The notes under the pieces were generated by a model. That model was given only the letters and a program-made list of their open reading frames with translations, was not told where the DNA came from and did not search any database. The translations under genes and the position numbers were made by a program. 64,000 nucleotides of DNA from Cocos nucifera. Its lineage: Eukaryota; Streptophyta; Magnoliopsida; Arecales; Arecaceae. Positions 45,536-56,661 of this stretch are shown one piece after another. The first letter of the stretch is position 1, and each line of letters begins with the position of its first letter. The stretch spans positions 1,529,160 through 1,593,159 of the forward strand of contig QRFJ01000755.1 of the NCBI GenBank assembly GCA_006176705.1, in the 5' to 3' direction.

Positions 45536-46960
45536 TGTTGCCTAGAGGTAGCAATCTAAGAAGGAGGGATGAATTGGGTTTACAAAATTTTAGCAAAATT
45601 AGACTCTAAAGCAAATATGTGCTTTTAATTAAGAGAACTTGAGTGTTTGTGGTGAATAAGCTAAGTGTAGCAGTGAAATCAAAAAGCAACTAGATAATGC
45701 AAATTTATAAAGCAAGAAAAGCAAAAGCATAATCAAACATATAAGAATTTTATAGTGGTTCGATGCAACCCCACACCTATGTCCACTTTCCAAGCTCTTT
45801 TTGAAAATTTTATTATAATCCTAGATTACAGTGTGCTTATTTTAATCCAGATCATAAACAAATTCAGTTGATTTTGTCGAGCTCACCAACTACAATCCTA
45901 TACTGATAGTTTTTTTGGATTCACTATCAACCTAGTTGATTTTATAGGCTCACCAACCAAAATCTATACATCGTTCAATTATCAGCCTAGACCAACCTAT
46001 ACTCTAAGTTTTTTCTTCTAAAGAAACTTGTAAAGAAAACAAAAATACAAGTATTAAAATTCAGCACAAGACTTAGAACAAAAAAGAACTCTTTTTTATA
46101 TAGGAAGAAAAGGCTGAATGAATGCTCTTTGGTAGCTTCTCTTCTCCTCAAATGGTGCTAAGAGATTGCTTAAAGTATTATGAAAGATGACTCTTGAATG
46201 TCCTCTGAATTTGAAACTCAAATCTCTCTCTTATCTTTTTTTATTTGGATATTCAATGTGACACTTTTCTTGAATGATTTTTTTCTTAAATCCTTAATCT
46301 TTCTTGCCAAAATATTTTTCTAACTATTTTTATACTTAGGAGTAACTATTAAGTGAGTTTTGATCGTTAGCAAGCTTAGACTAGCTATTGGAGTGGAGAA
46401 TGGCCTATCGAAATGGTACAGAAAATTAGCCATTGTAGTCTGTCCTGGCATTCGGGTCAACACCTTCTTTGTAGGGATCGACATTTTTTCCTCAGGTGTC
46501 AATACTTTTTCTTCAAATGTAGACACCTCCGGGAATTTAAAGAATTTTAGCTCTCTATCTTCTATTCTGTGCAACAGAGGTCAACCCTAGGATCATCCTC
46601 TGGCATAAGGGTCACCCTAGAGGTTGTCCTTTCTACGTGCCAGTCCATACCAGTGCATGTCAAAAGGGTGGGATCGACACTTTTGCTCTTGGGATCGACA
46701 GCTGACTTTCTAAACTTTAAAATCTTGATCTTTTTGCTTTGTTTTAGGGCAAGGCTCGACATCTTCGGCCTTTGGATTGACACCTCCAAGTTTGAAACTC
46801 AAAAATTTATTCTTTGAACCCTTGACTTAATAAATTTGAGTAGATCTTTTCTTGGATTAATTCTTTAATTTAAATACCTAAAAAGATCTATATCCACTCA
46901 TAAAATACATGGTTAAATACTCAAAGTTTGACAATCATCAAAATCAATCATGGGGTCAAT
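45536..46960 (-). repeat. 3' LTR of SIRE-like element 2
   Basis: 1425 bp. On the minus strand it starts ATTGACCCCATGATTGATT at 46960 next to the polypurine tract and ends with TAGGCAACA at 45536. 46440-46790 carries repeated 'gtcgacac/gggatcgaca' words comparable to those in LTR 1. Confidence 0.8.
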
Positions 46961-46980
46961 AATCTTCTTCTTTTTGATGA
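46961..46980 (-). other. Polypurine tract of SIRE-like element 2
   Basis: The minus strand reads 'atcaaaaagaagaagatt', a decayed form of the AAAAAGGGGGAGATT tract of this group. A second copy of the style (caaaagggggagagtg on the minus strand) lies at 47369-47384. Confidence 0.65.
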
Positions 46981-48739
46981 TGGCAAAACTTTGAGTATAT
47001 GTATAAAAATAAAATTAATATATTTCAAAAGCTTTGCTAGTATAAGTTATGAAGTGATAATATACACAATTATTAATGCACACTTCATAAAGACTTCCAT
47101 TTAACTTAAATTTAGATGTTTCAGGCATTAACATGAAATATATTATAAGCTCAAGCATAACATATACTCAACAAATCTTCTCCCTCTTTTTGACAACATC
47201 AAAAAGTTTATGAAAAGGATCAAAGATTTATCATCAAAATCAATCAAAATTTAGATAAATATATCAAATTCAAAAAATTTCAAATCAAGTTCAAGAGGGT
47301 ATCAAATTTAAACTTCATGAACATTTAACATGAAAAGCAAGTATATAGGATATCAAATTCATATTGATGTCACTCTCCCCCTTTTGAAAATATTTGAATC
47401 CTAATTTTATCAAGATATTTGAGGGATAGAGCTTGCGCACAATGTGTTAGCACAATAAGTATGTCTGGAGCCAAAGTTTTATTTGATACCACCAAAGTAG
47501 ATTTTCGATTTAAGTTAAAAAATTAGAGCTTTTTAAATAAACAAATGAACATGATATTTATTCTTTTTTTTCTTTAAAGAATTCTAATAATTCAACTTGA
47601 AAAAGATATGTAACACGAATGTATCAAATAAAAAAATTCGATAAATGATGTTCCAATTTTGAAAGTCTCCCATATGATAGAACTTAACATCATTTTTACA
47701 TCTTTAAATGAGTCTCAAGTTTGAAAGAGTGTCAAATTCAGCTTATTTGTAGCATAAAAAATATTTTAGCTCCAAATTAACTTTAATTAATTTTTTAAAG
47801 AAGTGTAGTAATATAGTTAAGTAGATCAAAAATAATAAGCATATGTGAATCAAAGGATGAAATTGAATTTTCTTAGCACAAGTCAATTTAAATCTTTCAA
47901 GATAAAACATGATTTATCACAAGAAAAATCAGATTTAGAATATGTTTCAAAATTAGTTAAACTCTATTTAATTGTTAAGAATAATTAATCATTCAAATTA
48001 TGCAAGTTAAAATGGAAGATTTAGAAGCACATGAAAGCTCAATGGTATTATGCAATGAATGTTCATTTTCCAACATAAGTCACTTAGAAATTTTAAACAA
48101 ATCAAAGTATGTAAAGTATTTCTCTCTCTTTTTTTTAATTAAGCATATTTAACATGAATTTAACATTAAAATTTAGATTCATGAGATTTAAATAAATTTT
48201 CAATCACTTTATCATTTCTTCTTTAATGTTTTCTCTTCCTTTGTTTTACAAACATAGCCGCTTTAATAACTAAGTGAAATTTTAAGAGCACTAAGCATTG
48301 ATTAAGTGAGATAAATCATTAGTTAATTTACATATCAAATAAATAGTCAAATCATTCATTGAAGTCCTAAAATTTATTCTTTTTTATGTTAAATGTTTTT
48401 ATTTTCCAATGGTTCTCTCACTTTAACGAGAAATATTTTTTAATTTAATTTTTAGATTATCATAATTAAATTTTTATATTTATTTAAATTATGATTCTTT
48501 AGAATTTGCTCTCCCTTATTTTTGTAGAAAAATCCAAATTCAAAGATATAAAATGATAACAAGACATCAAATATTTTAATATTGATCAAGGCATCACGTT
48601 TTTCAAAAAAGATATATCTTTTTCATTTACTCCAAAAGATGTTTACATAAACTAATTACATATGAGGTCAAAATGCAACAAAAGAGTGGATTGCTAGGAA
48701 GCTCTAAGGCTATATGGATAAAGTCCTAGCATCCTAAGT
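46981..48739 (-). other. 3' untranslated region of SIRE-like element 2
   Basis: A/T-rich DNA with scattered 'atcatcaaaatcaatcaa' and 'ctctcccccttttga' words. No coding. A long non-coding region upstream of the 3' LTR is usual in SIRE-like elements. Confidence 0.5.
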
Positions 48740-49612
48740 GAAGGGATCGGACTCTAAAAATTGAGATCAGGTGGAGGAGAAGAAGATGGTCCAATATCTA
48801 CAGAAGGCAGGCCTGAAGCATCTATCCTCGTAGCAGAGATCTTCTGAACCAATCGAGCACCCTCCTCTCTGAGCAGTAAGATGGCCTCTGAGGTGAGTCA
48901 CTGAATCTCGGAGCTGATAACTATAATGATCCTCGAAGAGACCCTCTCAACTAATAAATTCTCATCCAATCTGAAGTGTAATATGTCTGAACTCTCTGGA
49001 TGGTCCACTAGTGCCTCTGTGGTCTCAGAAGTCTGCTCTGTCGGTGCTGCTGACTCTATTGGCTCCTCCATCTGAATATCGAATATTGATACAATAGGTG
49101 AGCCTCAACTAGATCCTCTACCTATATCTGAGCTCCTCAACGAATCCAACGAACATCCTATCTCTCGAAACCCATACGGCATAGGAAGTGTTCGCTGTAT
49201 GTATCTGTGTGCATCAGAGCTCTAGAGGTCTCTCCATCAAAATCTGCCCCATGCTTCTGAAAAATCAAAGTCAAGACCATCCCGTAGGGTAGAGAAGTCC
49301 TAGATCTTTCTGTCGTATCCTCCATATATTTGATCATAAGTGCTAGGAGGTTCAGGAGGATCTCTCAAATCACATGGTATATGAAGGATATGTCTCTCAT
49401 AGCTTCAAAGTCAAATCTATCGATTTTAGAAAAAAAATTCTACCGATAATGTGATGTAGAAGGCGCATATTAGTAGACAAGCGGTTGGCACTTACCTCCT
49501 CTAAATCACTAATATCCTCTTTTTCTAAAATATATTTGAGACATTCTAATCTCTATTCAAGTTTATCAATTTGGCTCCCTTCAGCTCTCATCCTCAGAAT
49601 TCTTCCTAACTT
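48740..49612 (-). pseudogene. Extra 3' open frame of SIRE-like element (plant transposon protein-like)
   Basis: Minus strand from about 49610: 'SQIDKLE*RLECLKYILEKE', 'VSANRLSTNMRLLHHIIGRI' and 'FFSKIDRFDFEAMRDISFIY' (49500-49380), 'LLALMIKYMEDTTE' and 'RTSLPYGMVLTLIFQKHGAD' (49340-49240), 'HTDTYSEHFLCRMGFER' (49210-49160), then a low-complexity Ser/Gln tail in shifting frames. This pattern is common in plant genomes as a 'putative plant transposon protein' and in SIRE-like elements as the frame after pol. Function unknown; an envelope-like role has been proposed for the group. Several stops and frameshifts. Confidence 0.65.
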
Positions 49613-49614
49613 TT

Positions 49615-51838
49615 TGAAGAAAAATCTCTATTTTCCATCGCAGAATTGTTCAGATCTAATCAAATTTTAGGTAGATTTTTCTAAAAAAATTTTAAATGAT
49701 TTGATCAGATCTAAGAGTTCTCAGATCTGATTATGATGATCTAATCTTAAAAAAAAATAAATCTAAATAAGGAAACAACCATTGTTATCTGATTAGGGTA
49801 ATCTAATTACCCTACCAATGATCCTGATGCTCCTAAGGTTCTGGATCAAGCCACGCACGTGCCTGACCTCTATTGGAGTCTACTCGAGCAGGATCTAAAG
49901 GACTTCTCCTTTTGAATCAAGGCTCCAAAGATCAAATCTGAATCTAATCTAAATCTTCTTCAAAAACTCTTATGAAGAAGCAGCAGTCGTCTCTCGTAAT
50001 AGTGCTGCCTTCTTCCTGATCTAGGCGCTAATCTTCCTTGGATTGCTATTGGACTTATGCCCAACACCTTTGGGCATGGAGAGGGGAGAGAGAGGACCAG
50101 AGGGTCATGGAGAGAGTTTTATTTCAGCAGCATTTAGCTCCTTTTTGGCACAAGCATTAGAACCCTAGGCATAGATAGGGTTTAAATAGATCCTACTATG
50201 CCATGCAGTGCCACATCATCTTGACCAAAGAGAGGCTTTTGATTAATCAAATCTAAATCTGATTGATGGAATGATGTCATCTGATCATATCAGATAAGAG
50301 GTCCCTCAAAGTCTCCTAATGTTGGTGCCAACACTGGATAAGCTAAGTAAAATTGGCGTCCAACAGTTTAAGACTATCAAGCAACTCTGGAGTCCCATCT
50401 ACATAGGACTCTTCCATTTTTCCCCATGTGCATGAAATCCAAGGGGGCGTGCACCCCAAGGAGATGTCCAAAGGGGATGCATGTCCCTACCCTTTCTTTC
50501 CTACATTGGAACATCTCATGTTCGGACAATGTCAAGAAATGGTAGGTGGCAAAAGAAATTAGCAGATGTTATCTTATTTCCATCTGATGAATTAAGATAA
50601 TCCTTTTTTGACCTAGACAAGTTTTAATCAGTTAAATACAAACCCATATAGGGTTTTCTGGTGAGCCCAAATCAATTTGGCTTAGCCTAAACGAATCAGA
50701 AAGACTACAGAAGAAGAAAGTTAGGCTCAATCATATATTAGCATGATTTTCTTGAACCTAATTGGATCTAATCAAAATCAATTGAACTGGATTAGTCCAA
50801 TTGATGACATCTAGATCCAAATCCTTGTTTGTGTAATCCAGTTAGGTTCAGTTCTATATGGTAATGAGATATATTGCAATCTTCATCATTGATATTATCA
50901 AAATACTTTTCGATGGATCAAAATTTTTTTAATTTATATAATTAGAATGATCGATCATCAAGAATATTCTAATTGCTCCCAAAATTCATCAGTGATACCT
51001 AGCAGTATATGGTGGCAAGCCATCAGAACTGAAAGCAAACCTCTCGATGCAGCTATCTGTGTGATTGAGTTCTTCTATCTTGAGCCCCGACAGGATTAGG
51101 ATTAAGATAAACTCATCAAACCCAATATCCATCATATGAATTAATCATTCGATTTGAGTCCAATGTAAAATCCTAATAAAAACTCTTTCTATCATTTTCA
51201 CACTGCTATGGCCATGGGCTTATGGACTCAATCTCATGATCATCATAGGGCTACTCCTTATCTACCGAGGTAGATAGATTTTTTTATTGATGTAATTCAA
51301 TTCCTACAATGAATGGCTAGGAGACTGAGTTATGGTGTAGTCAAACTATAACACCCTCATGGTGAACTATCGATGCACCTCATGTTAAAGAATCAGACAC
51401 ATCACTACAGCATCGAGCCAGTCATCGATAAGAAGGTAAACTCTCTTATGACTACTCGAGATGATCACACTCAGTACCCTCATTCTCTAATGAGTATCTA
51501 TACTCTTACTCCAGTATCTCCACACTGTAGATTTAAGACTCATCGATCTTAACAAAGCGATCGTACACCAATCTTCCAAATTGATCAGCATCCTAATGAT
51601 GATCCTATGGTCAGGAGCAGTTTATGAGTTAATTATGAAAATTCATGTCTTAAATTTTTAACTCTTAAAAATATGAATTATTATTATCATTAACTCAAAA
51701 AATGTATCACAAACACTTTAAATACATACTATGATAGAAAATAATTTTTTTATTTATTTATAATTAAAATTATAAAATTATCCTTAAAAGTGTATTACAA
51801 ATGTTAAAAAATCTGACTTCTAGGGCACACATCTAACA
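49615..51838 (-). repeat. 3' LTR of copia X
   Basis: 2224 bp. On the minus strand it starts TGTTAGATGTGTGCCCTAG at 51838 and ends TTTTTCTTCA at 49615. It aligns along its length with 58136-60404 in opposite orientation. A TATA-like 'tatttaaa' on the minus strand lies near 50181-50188. It sits inside the extra open frame of the SIRE-like element. Confidence 0.88.
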
Positions 51839-51850
51839 AACTCCCACTTG
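51839..51850 (-). other. Polypurine tract of copia X
   Basis: The minus strand reads AAGTGGGAGTTT directly before the LTR start, the usual plus-strand primer of plant copia elements. Confidence 0.85.
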
Positions 51851-51859
51851 ATCTAAAGC

Positions 51860-53300
51860 TAATTGGCTATAAATCTAAGTCCCATCTTTTCAAGGGGGGC
51901 TTTCATCTTCTATTATCCCAACAGCTTCGTTAGTGGGTTGGTCGCATTGTTTGCGGTTTTGACTCTCTTGATCTTGATGTATCCCTTCTTAAGGTAATCA
52001 CAAATCAGATGGAATTACTGCTCGATGTGGTTGAATTTCTGGTGAAACCTCGACTCCTTAGTAAGGACTATTAAGTCATTATTGTCACAGTACAAAGGGA
52101 CAACATTCGATGGCTCACTCCAAGCTCTGTGGTAAATTTCTTATACTAGAATGCCTTCTTTACATTTTTGGATGTAGTGATGTACTTTACTTTCATGGTG
52201 AAATCTGCTATTACTGTCTGCTTGAAACTATTTTAGCTAACAGCACCACCATTGTATGCAAATAGACTATCAGATGTAGATTTTTGATCAACTATGTTGG
52301 AATAAAGTCCAAGTCTGTATACCCCTGGACCTAGAGTTCTCCATTACCAAAGACTAGAAATATATCCTTAGTTCTTCTTAAGTACTTAAGGATACATTTT
52401 ATAGAAGTCCAGTATTCTTCATCTAGATTTGATTAATACCTGCTCGTGGCACTCACAGCATGGGCAATATCAGGTCGTTTATATAGCATGGCATACATGA
52501 GGCTCCCTATTGCTGAAGCATAAGGGATCTTGTTCATGCATTCAATCTCCTCAGGTATGTTGGGACACATTTTTTTGGAGAGATGAATGTCATGTCTAAA
52601 GGATACTAAACCTCTTTTGGAGTTTTCCATGCTAAACCTCTTTAGCACTTCCTCTATGTACATCTTCTATAAAAATCCTAGCATTCTATTCAGTCTATCT
52701 CTATAGATCTTAATTTTTAGAATAAAGGATACTTCTCCTAGGTCTTTCATAGAGAACTCTTTAGACAACCATATTTTGACCATGGTCAACATGAAAATAT
52801 CATTCCTAATAAGAAGGATATCATCTACGTACAGTACGAGAAAGATAACAATGCTTTCATTGATCTTTGTGAACATACATGGCTCCTCCTCATTTTTGAT
52901 AAAATCAAATGATTTGATCATATTATTGAAATAAGCATTTCAGCTCCGAGATGCTTGTTTAAGTCCATATATGGATCTTTGCAGCTTGGAGATCTTATGA
53001 TTACTATCACTGGATGTGAAATTGAGCGGCTGTTTCATATAGATATCTTTCTTAAGATATCCATTTAAGAATACCATTTTCATGTCCATCTGTCATATTT
53101 CATAATCAAAAAAATATTGCAATAACAAGCAATGTATGGATGGATTTAAGTATGACTACTGACGTAAAGGTATCCTGATAGTCAATACCTTCGTGCTGAC
53201 TATATCCTTTTGCTACAAGCCTGGCTTTGAATGTCTCTACATTTTCATCAGCATCTAGCTTTCTCTTACCTAATAGGTACTATACCTTCATGTGGATCTA
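51860..53300 (-). pseudogene. copia X reverse transcriptase and RNase H
   Basis: Minus strand. Fingers: 'GYSQHEGIDYQDTF' (about 53190-53150). Palm: 'SIYGLKQASRS' (about 52970-52940), and the open stretch 52667-52921 with 'FLVLYVDDILLIRND', an intact YVDD box. Next frame 52433-52663: 'MYIEEVLKRFSMENSKRGLV' and 'IPYASAIGSLMYAMLYKRPD', the connection to RNase H. The rest of RNase H ('SIKCILKYLRRTKDIFLVFG', 'GYTDLDF' with the first catalytic Asp) runs in broken frames to about 51900. Two frames and several stops make it inactive. Confidence 0.88.
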
Positions 53301-54091
53301 CCAAGATCTAGATTTGGTTCGAGCACATTGAGTCAATCTCTGACTTCATTGCCTCTAATCATTTCTCAAAGTCGATATTTGATATCATCTCATCATAGAT
53401 CTTGGGATCATCACCATGAATCTTATTTTCTATGAAGAATATTTTCTCTAAATCCTCTAAAATAGTACCTAAGTATCTTTCAAGAGGATGGAAAATCCTA
53501 GTTGATTTTTGAGATGGAGGAGGTAGTATTTGGACTGGCTCAATCTGATTAGGTTCGATAGGTTTCTTAGCTCATTGCTATTTGGAGACCTTCTCCTCAA
53601 ACCTAATTTATCTTTCGATGCCACCATCTTAAATAAACTATTTTTCAAAAAAAATGATATGTCAACTCATAATCACATTATGGTCTTCAGAAGATAGAAA
53701 TAATATCCTAATGACTCTTTAAGATATCCAATGAACTGAGCTCTAAAGGACCTAGATTCTAATTTGTTTGCCTCCTGTCTCTTGACATGAGTCGGACAAT
53801 CCTAAATTCTGAGATAACTTAGACTTGATTTCTTACTATGTCATATCTCATACAGTATTGTAGGAATGATTTTAGATGGAATCATATTCAGTAAATATAT
53901 TACGGTCATAAGACTATGTCCCCAAAAAAACTCAGAAAGATCCGTGAAGTTCATCATGAATTGGACCATATCTAATAAGATCTGATTTCTCCATTTTGAA
54001 ATTCTGTTGAGGTGAGGCATTCCAGATGGAGTTCATTGTAAGATTATGCCATTATCTTTGAGATAGTCCAAAAATTTTTAACTAAGATATT
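53301..54091 (-). pseudogene. copia X integrase, C-terminal half
   Basis: Minus strand, broken frames: 'FLDYLKDNGI' region at the edge (54080-54040), 'QFMMNFTDLSEFFWGHSL', 'TVIYLLNMIPSKIIPT' (about 53950-53850), 'LSYLRIWDCPTHVKRQEANK' (about 53830-53770), 'RSFRAQFIGYLKES*GYYFY' (about 53760-53700). A long linker to reverse transcriptase follows. The gene is interrupted exactly at 54091 and resumes at 57590. Confidence 0.85.
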
Positions 54092-55019
54092 TGTGAGGAT
54101 TTATGGTGCTCTCAAGCCTTGGGAGGCCATGGGAGGAGTCAGAGTGTTGGCTCTAAAGATTTCAGGGGTTTGATTGGTGCTTCGTAGACCTAGAATATAA
54201 GATGAAGCAAGAAATCAAAGTCAGAGAATCAAGACTATAGAAAAAAAATTTTCTACAGATTAGCCAGCTCAGTGCAAAACTGGATCGGCTAAGTCTCGGA
54301 GCACAGAAAAAATAGAGAGCTGCACGTTTGGGACTATTAGCATGGCATAGGACTGGGCCGGCTTAGTTTCAGACTAAGTCGATCCAGTGAAACTTAGCCG
54401 GCTCAATGCTGAGACGGAGCCAGCTCAGTGTGCGGGCAGAGTTACGTGAGGCTCTATTTTGGACTAGGATTTGGATTGATCCTAGGGATCTTAAGGCCTG
54501 GTTTGAGAGGTCTTAAGATAGCTAATTCATGTATGGATCGGGTCTAGATCCAGAGCATAAGAGCATGAGAGACATGGGTGTACATGGGCTCAATGAGTAC
54601 TTTCATGTATTGGGTTAGTCGGAGAGTTTTCTGGTCGGGCTTAATGGCTATGTATAAATACATAGGTTGTATTAGGATTTTAATAGTGTGGAACACAGAC
54701 CTTTTCTCCCTCAACTCTCTTCTTCTCTTCTCTCTAGAGTTGCTGCCCTAGATTTTTGAAGAAGAAGTTCTAGAAAAGGGGGCATCTCCCTAAAGCCTAC
54801 GGAGGGAGGCGCCCTATCACAGATCCAGATGAATGATCGGTGGTTTGCTGTCCATAGAAAACATCACTGATTCCTTCAAGTCCGTGCTAGAGATCAAGAG
54901 CTTTTGCAACATAATATCGGTGCTTGTAATGTCAATGATGATTGGCATTCGAGCGATATCATGGGTCTACAATATGGTATCAGAGCTAGGTGATGCCTGA
55001 AATATTGTAGACTACAACA
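54092..55019 (+). repeat. 5' LTR of non-autonomous element
   Basis: 928 bp, TGTGAGGATTTATGGTGC...ACTACAACA. 54240-54430 holds a motif array of 'gccggct(c/t)agt' and 'actaagtcgatccagt' words. TATAAATA at 54653-54660, then 'aacacagaccttttctccct' at the start region. A TGGTATCAGAGCTAGG word occurs inside the LTR end at 54975, upstream of the true PBS. Confidence 0.92.
54653..54660 (+). promoter_or_regulatory. TATA box in 5' LTR of non-autonomous element
   Basis: TATAAATA, 561 bases from the LTR start; the 3' LTR has the same word at the same offset (57223-57230). Confidence 0.75.
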
Positions 55020-55035
55020 TGATATCAAAGCCAAG
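55020..55035 (+). other. Primer binding site of non-autonomous element
   Basis: TGATATCAAAGCCAAG directly after the LTR; 10 of 12 bases match the initiator-tRNA complement TGGTATCAGAGC. A better match lies 45 bases upstream inside the LTR (54975). Confidence 0.7.
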
Positions 55036-55326
55036 TTTCAGAGCCTGATGGTGCATGGAAAGAGCTAGATTTTAGAGTCTGATGGTGCATGAAAGTGAAG
55101 GAGAAGTCATACAAGGTGAAATCAGAAATCTGCACAAGGATTCCATGGTATGTCTCAAATCTACCTTGTTGTTGCTATGGTTTGGCTAACCGAGAGCAGC
55201 GAGTTGAAGATGGAGGTTGAGAGGATTAACGAAAAGAGATTTTTTTGGAATGGAAGGACTTGGTGCATGATTTGTTGATCGATCTTGGTGGAAAGGTCAG
55301 AGTGTATGACGATTATATGACAGGTA

Positions 55327-55433
55327 GGGAGCACTGGAGTGCTGCAGTAGCACTTTTCTGGAGATGCAGGGCTGAGAAAGGCTCGACGATGTAGTAGTCG
55401 AGGAAGGTATCTCAGCGGAGAGCATCAAAATTC
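55327..55433 (+). repeat. Internal duplication, copy 1
   Basis: Starts 'gggagcactggagtgctgca' and contains 'gggctgagaaaggctcg'; matched by 55679-55785 ('gggagcgcttgagtgctgca', 'gggctgagagaggctcg') 352 bases further on. Confidence 0.8.
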
Positions 55434-55678
55434 TCTAGAAAGATGTGTAGTGTAGGGCTGTTGAAGAGAGGTTTTTCAAGGGGTAATGATCGAAGGAAGG
55501 CTGAAGAAGTGACTATACATCCTTCGATGTCCGAAAGGTGGAAAAGTAGTCGGAGATGTATTCAGCAGTTCGATCAGGGCATGAATTTGCGAAGCCTTAG
55601 GAGTGATAGAAATGGATGATCCATAGAGGTCCAGTAGGTTAGGGCTAGACGACTGTAGAGCAGCGTAGAGATAAGTCA

Positions 55679-55785
55679 GGGAGCGCTTGAGTGCTGCAGG
55701 AGCACTATCCTAGAGGCACGGGGCTGAGAGAGGCTCGGTGGTACAGCAGTCGAGAAGTGTATCTTAGCAGAGAGTGTCAGTGGTA
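55679..55785 (+). repeat. Internal duplication, copy 2
   Basis: The second copy of the block at 55327-55433, about 80 percent identical by eye. Confidence 0.8.
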
Positions 55786-56648
55786 TCTTAGAAAAATCAG
55801 GTGCAAGTCTCAAGGAGAGTCAGGAGGTCTCAGAGAGCGTCAGGAGGTTTCAAGCAGTCAGGAGTATCATGGATCAAGTTTTTTTTATAGGAGCACCAAG
55901 GAGAGTCACGGTTTAGGTGGAGGATGGTTCTCCAAGTGCAACTGAAGTGATGGCTGGTGTAGGGACAGAAGAGAAGGACAAGGGTGAAATTCTCTAGGAT
56001 TCAGTTGCTAGATTTAGAAGAGTTGGATGAGCTCTTAGATTTTGGAGGTGCCCACGGGTTGTGGAGGTATCTGAGATAGCTTCGAAGAGGGCCGTAGAAT
56101 GCGGAGGGTTCGAAGGGATAGTGACGGTGTTCGAGGTACAGCGGCAGGCCCAACAATGTAGCATTGGATGGTTGGTCTCGAGGGACTCAATGATAGAGTT
56201 GACTTCTGCGGCATCAGGTGGACTTTGGATATAGGTGGAGCACCATAGTGGTGGCTTCACAATTGAAGAAAAAATTTGACATGAATTCAGAGCGCTGGTG
56301 ATACACAGTTCCAGATGGAGCAATATGTGTAGATGGACAGGCATAGTTCTGAGGAGATCGTGTCAGATGGTACAGCATGTGTTGGTGCAGAAATGCTGTA
56401 GGTTCTCCAAAAAAGTCTAAAGAAAGTGATGCAGCTGCTAAGCAAAAGGGATCCTACAATCCCAGGATGGTGCCAAGAAGTAAGCACAGGTCTTCAATGA
56501 TGGAGGCGGTCATTCCAAAGGCCTCAAGGGTGCACAACAACTGAAGAGGATTAGCAGAGGCAATGTTTGCATAGGGGCTGTTGAGTGCGAATGGACAGCG
56601 GGATCATGCAGGAGGTCATTGCTAAGGGATTTGCCAAGGCTTGGGGCA

Positions 56649-56661
56649 CCAAGGTGGAGAT
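56649..56661 (+). other. Polypurine tract of non-autonomous element
   Basis: 'ccaaggtggagat' immediately before the 3' LTR; short and purine-rich, at the expected place. Confidence 0.7.

Larger units (their letters stand above)
45536..49614 (-). mobile_element. SIRE-like copia element 2, 3' part
   Basis: Minus-strand element: 3' LTR (45536-46960), polypurine tract, long 3' untranslated region and the extra open frame that follows pol in this group (48740-49612). Gag and pol are not present; the element is cut at 49614 by the LTR of copia X. It abuts a gypsy gag on its left, so it entered that element. Same LTR family as 15101-17350. Confidence 0.78.
55036..56648 (+). other. Interior of non-autonomous LTR element
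   Basis: No gag, protease, polymerase or integrase motif in any frame. Open frames at 55691-55945 (plus, 84 codons) and 55994-56344 (minus, 116 codons) have no family features. It contains an internal direct repeat (55327-55433 and 55679-55785). Composition is GA-rich and more GC-rich than the surrounding copia. Confidence 0.75.

Noticed and set aside
54975..54990. TGGTATCAGAGCTAGG as the true primer binding site of the non-autonomous element
   Set aside because: The same sequence is present in the 3' LTR (57545), so it lies within the LTR; the real edge is 45 bases downstream.
55994..56344. 116-codon minus-strand frame as a gene of the non-autonomous element
   Set aside because: No conserved motif, no partner frame, and composition like the complement of the GA-rich interior.
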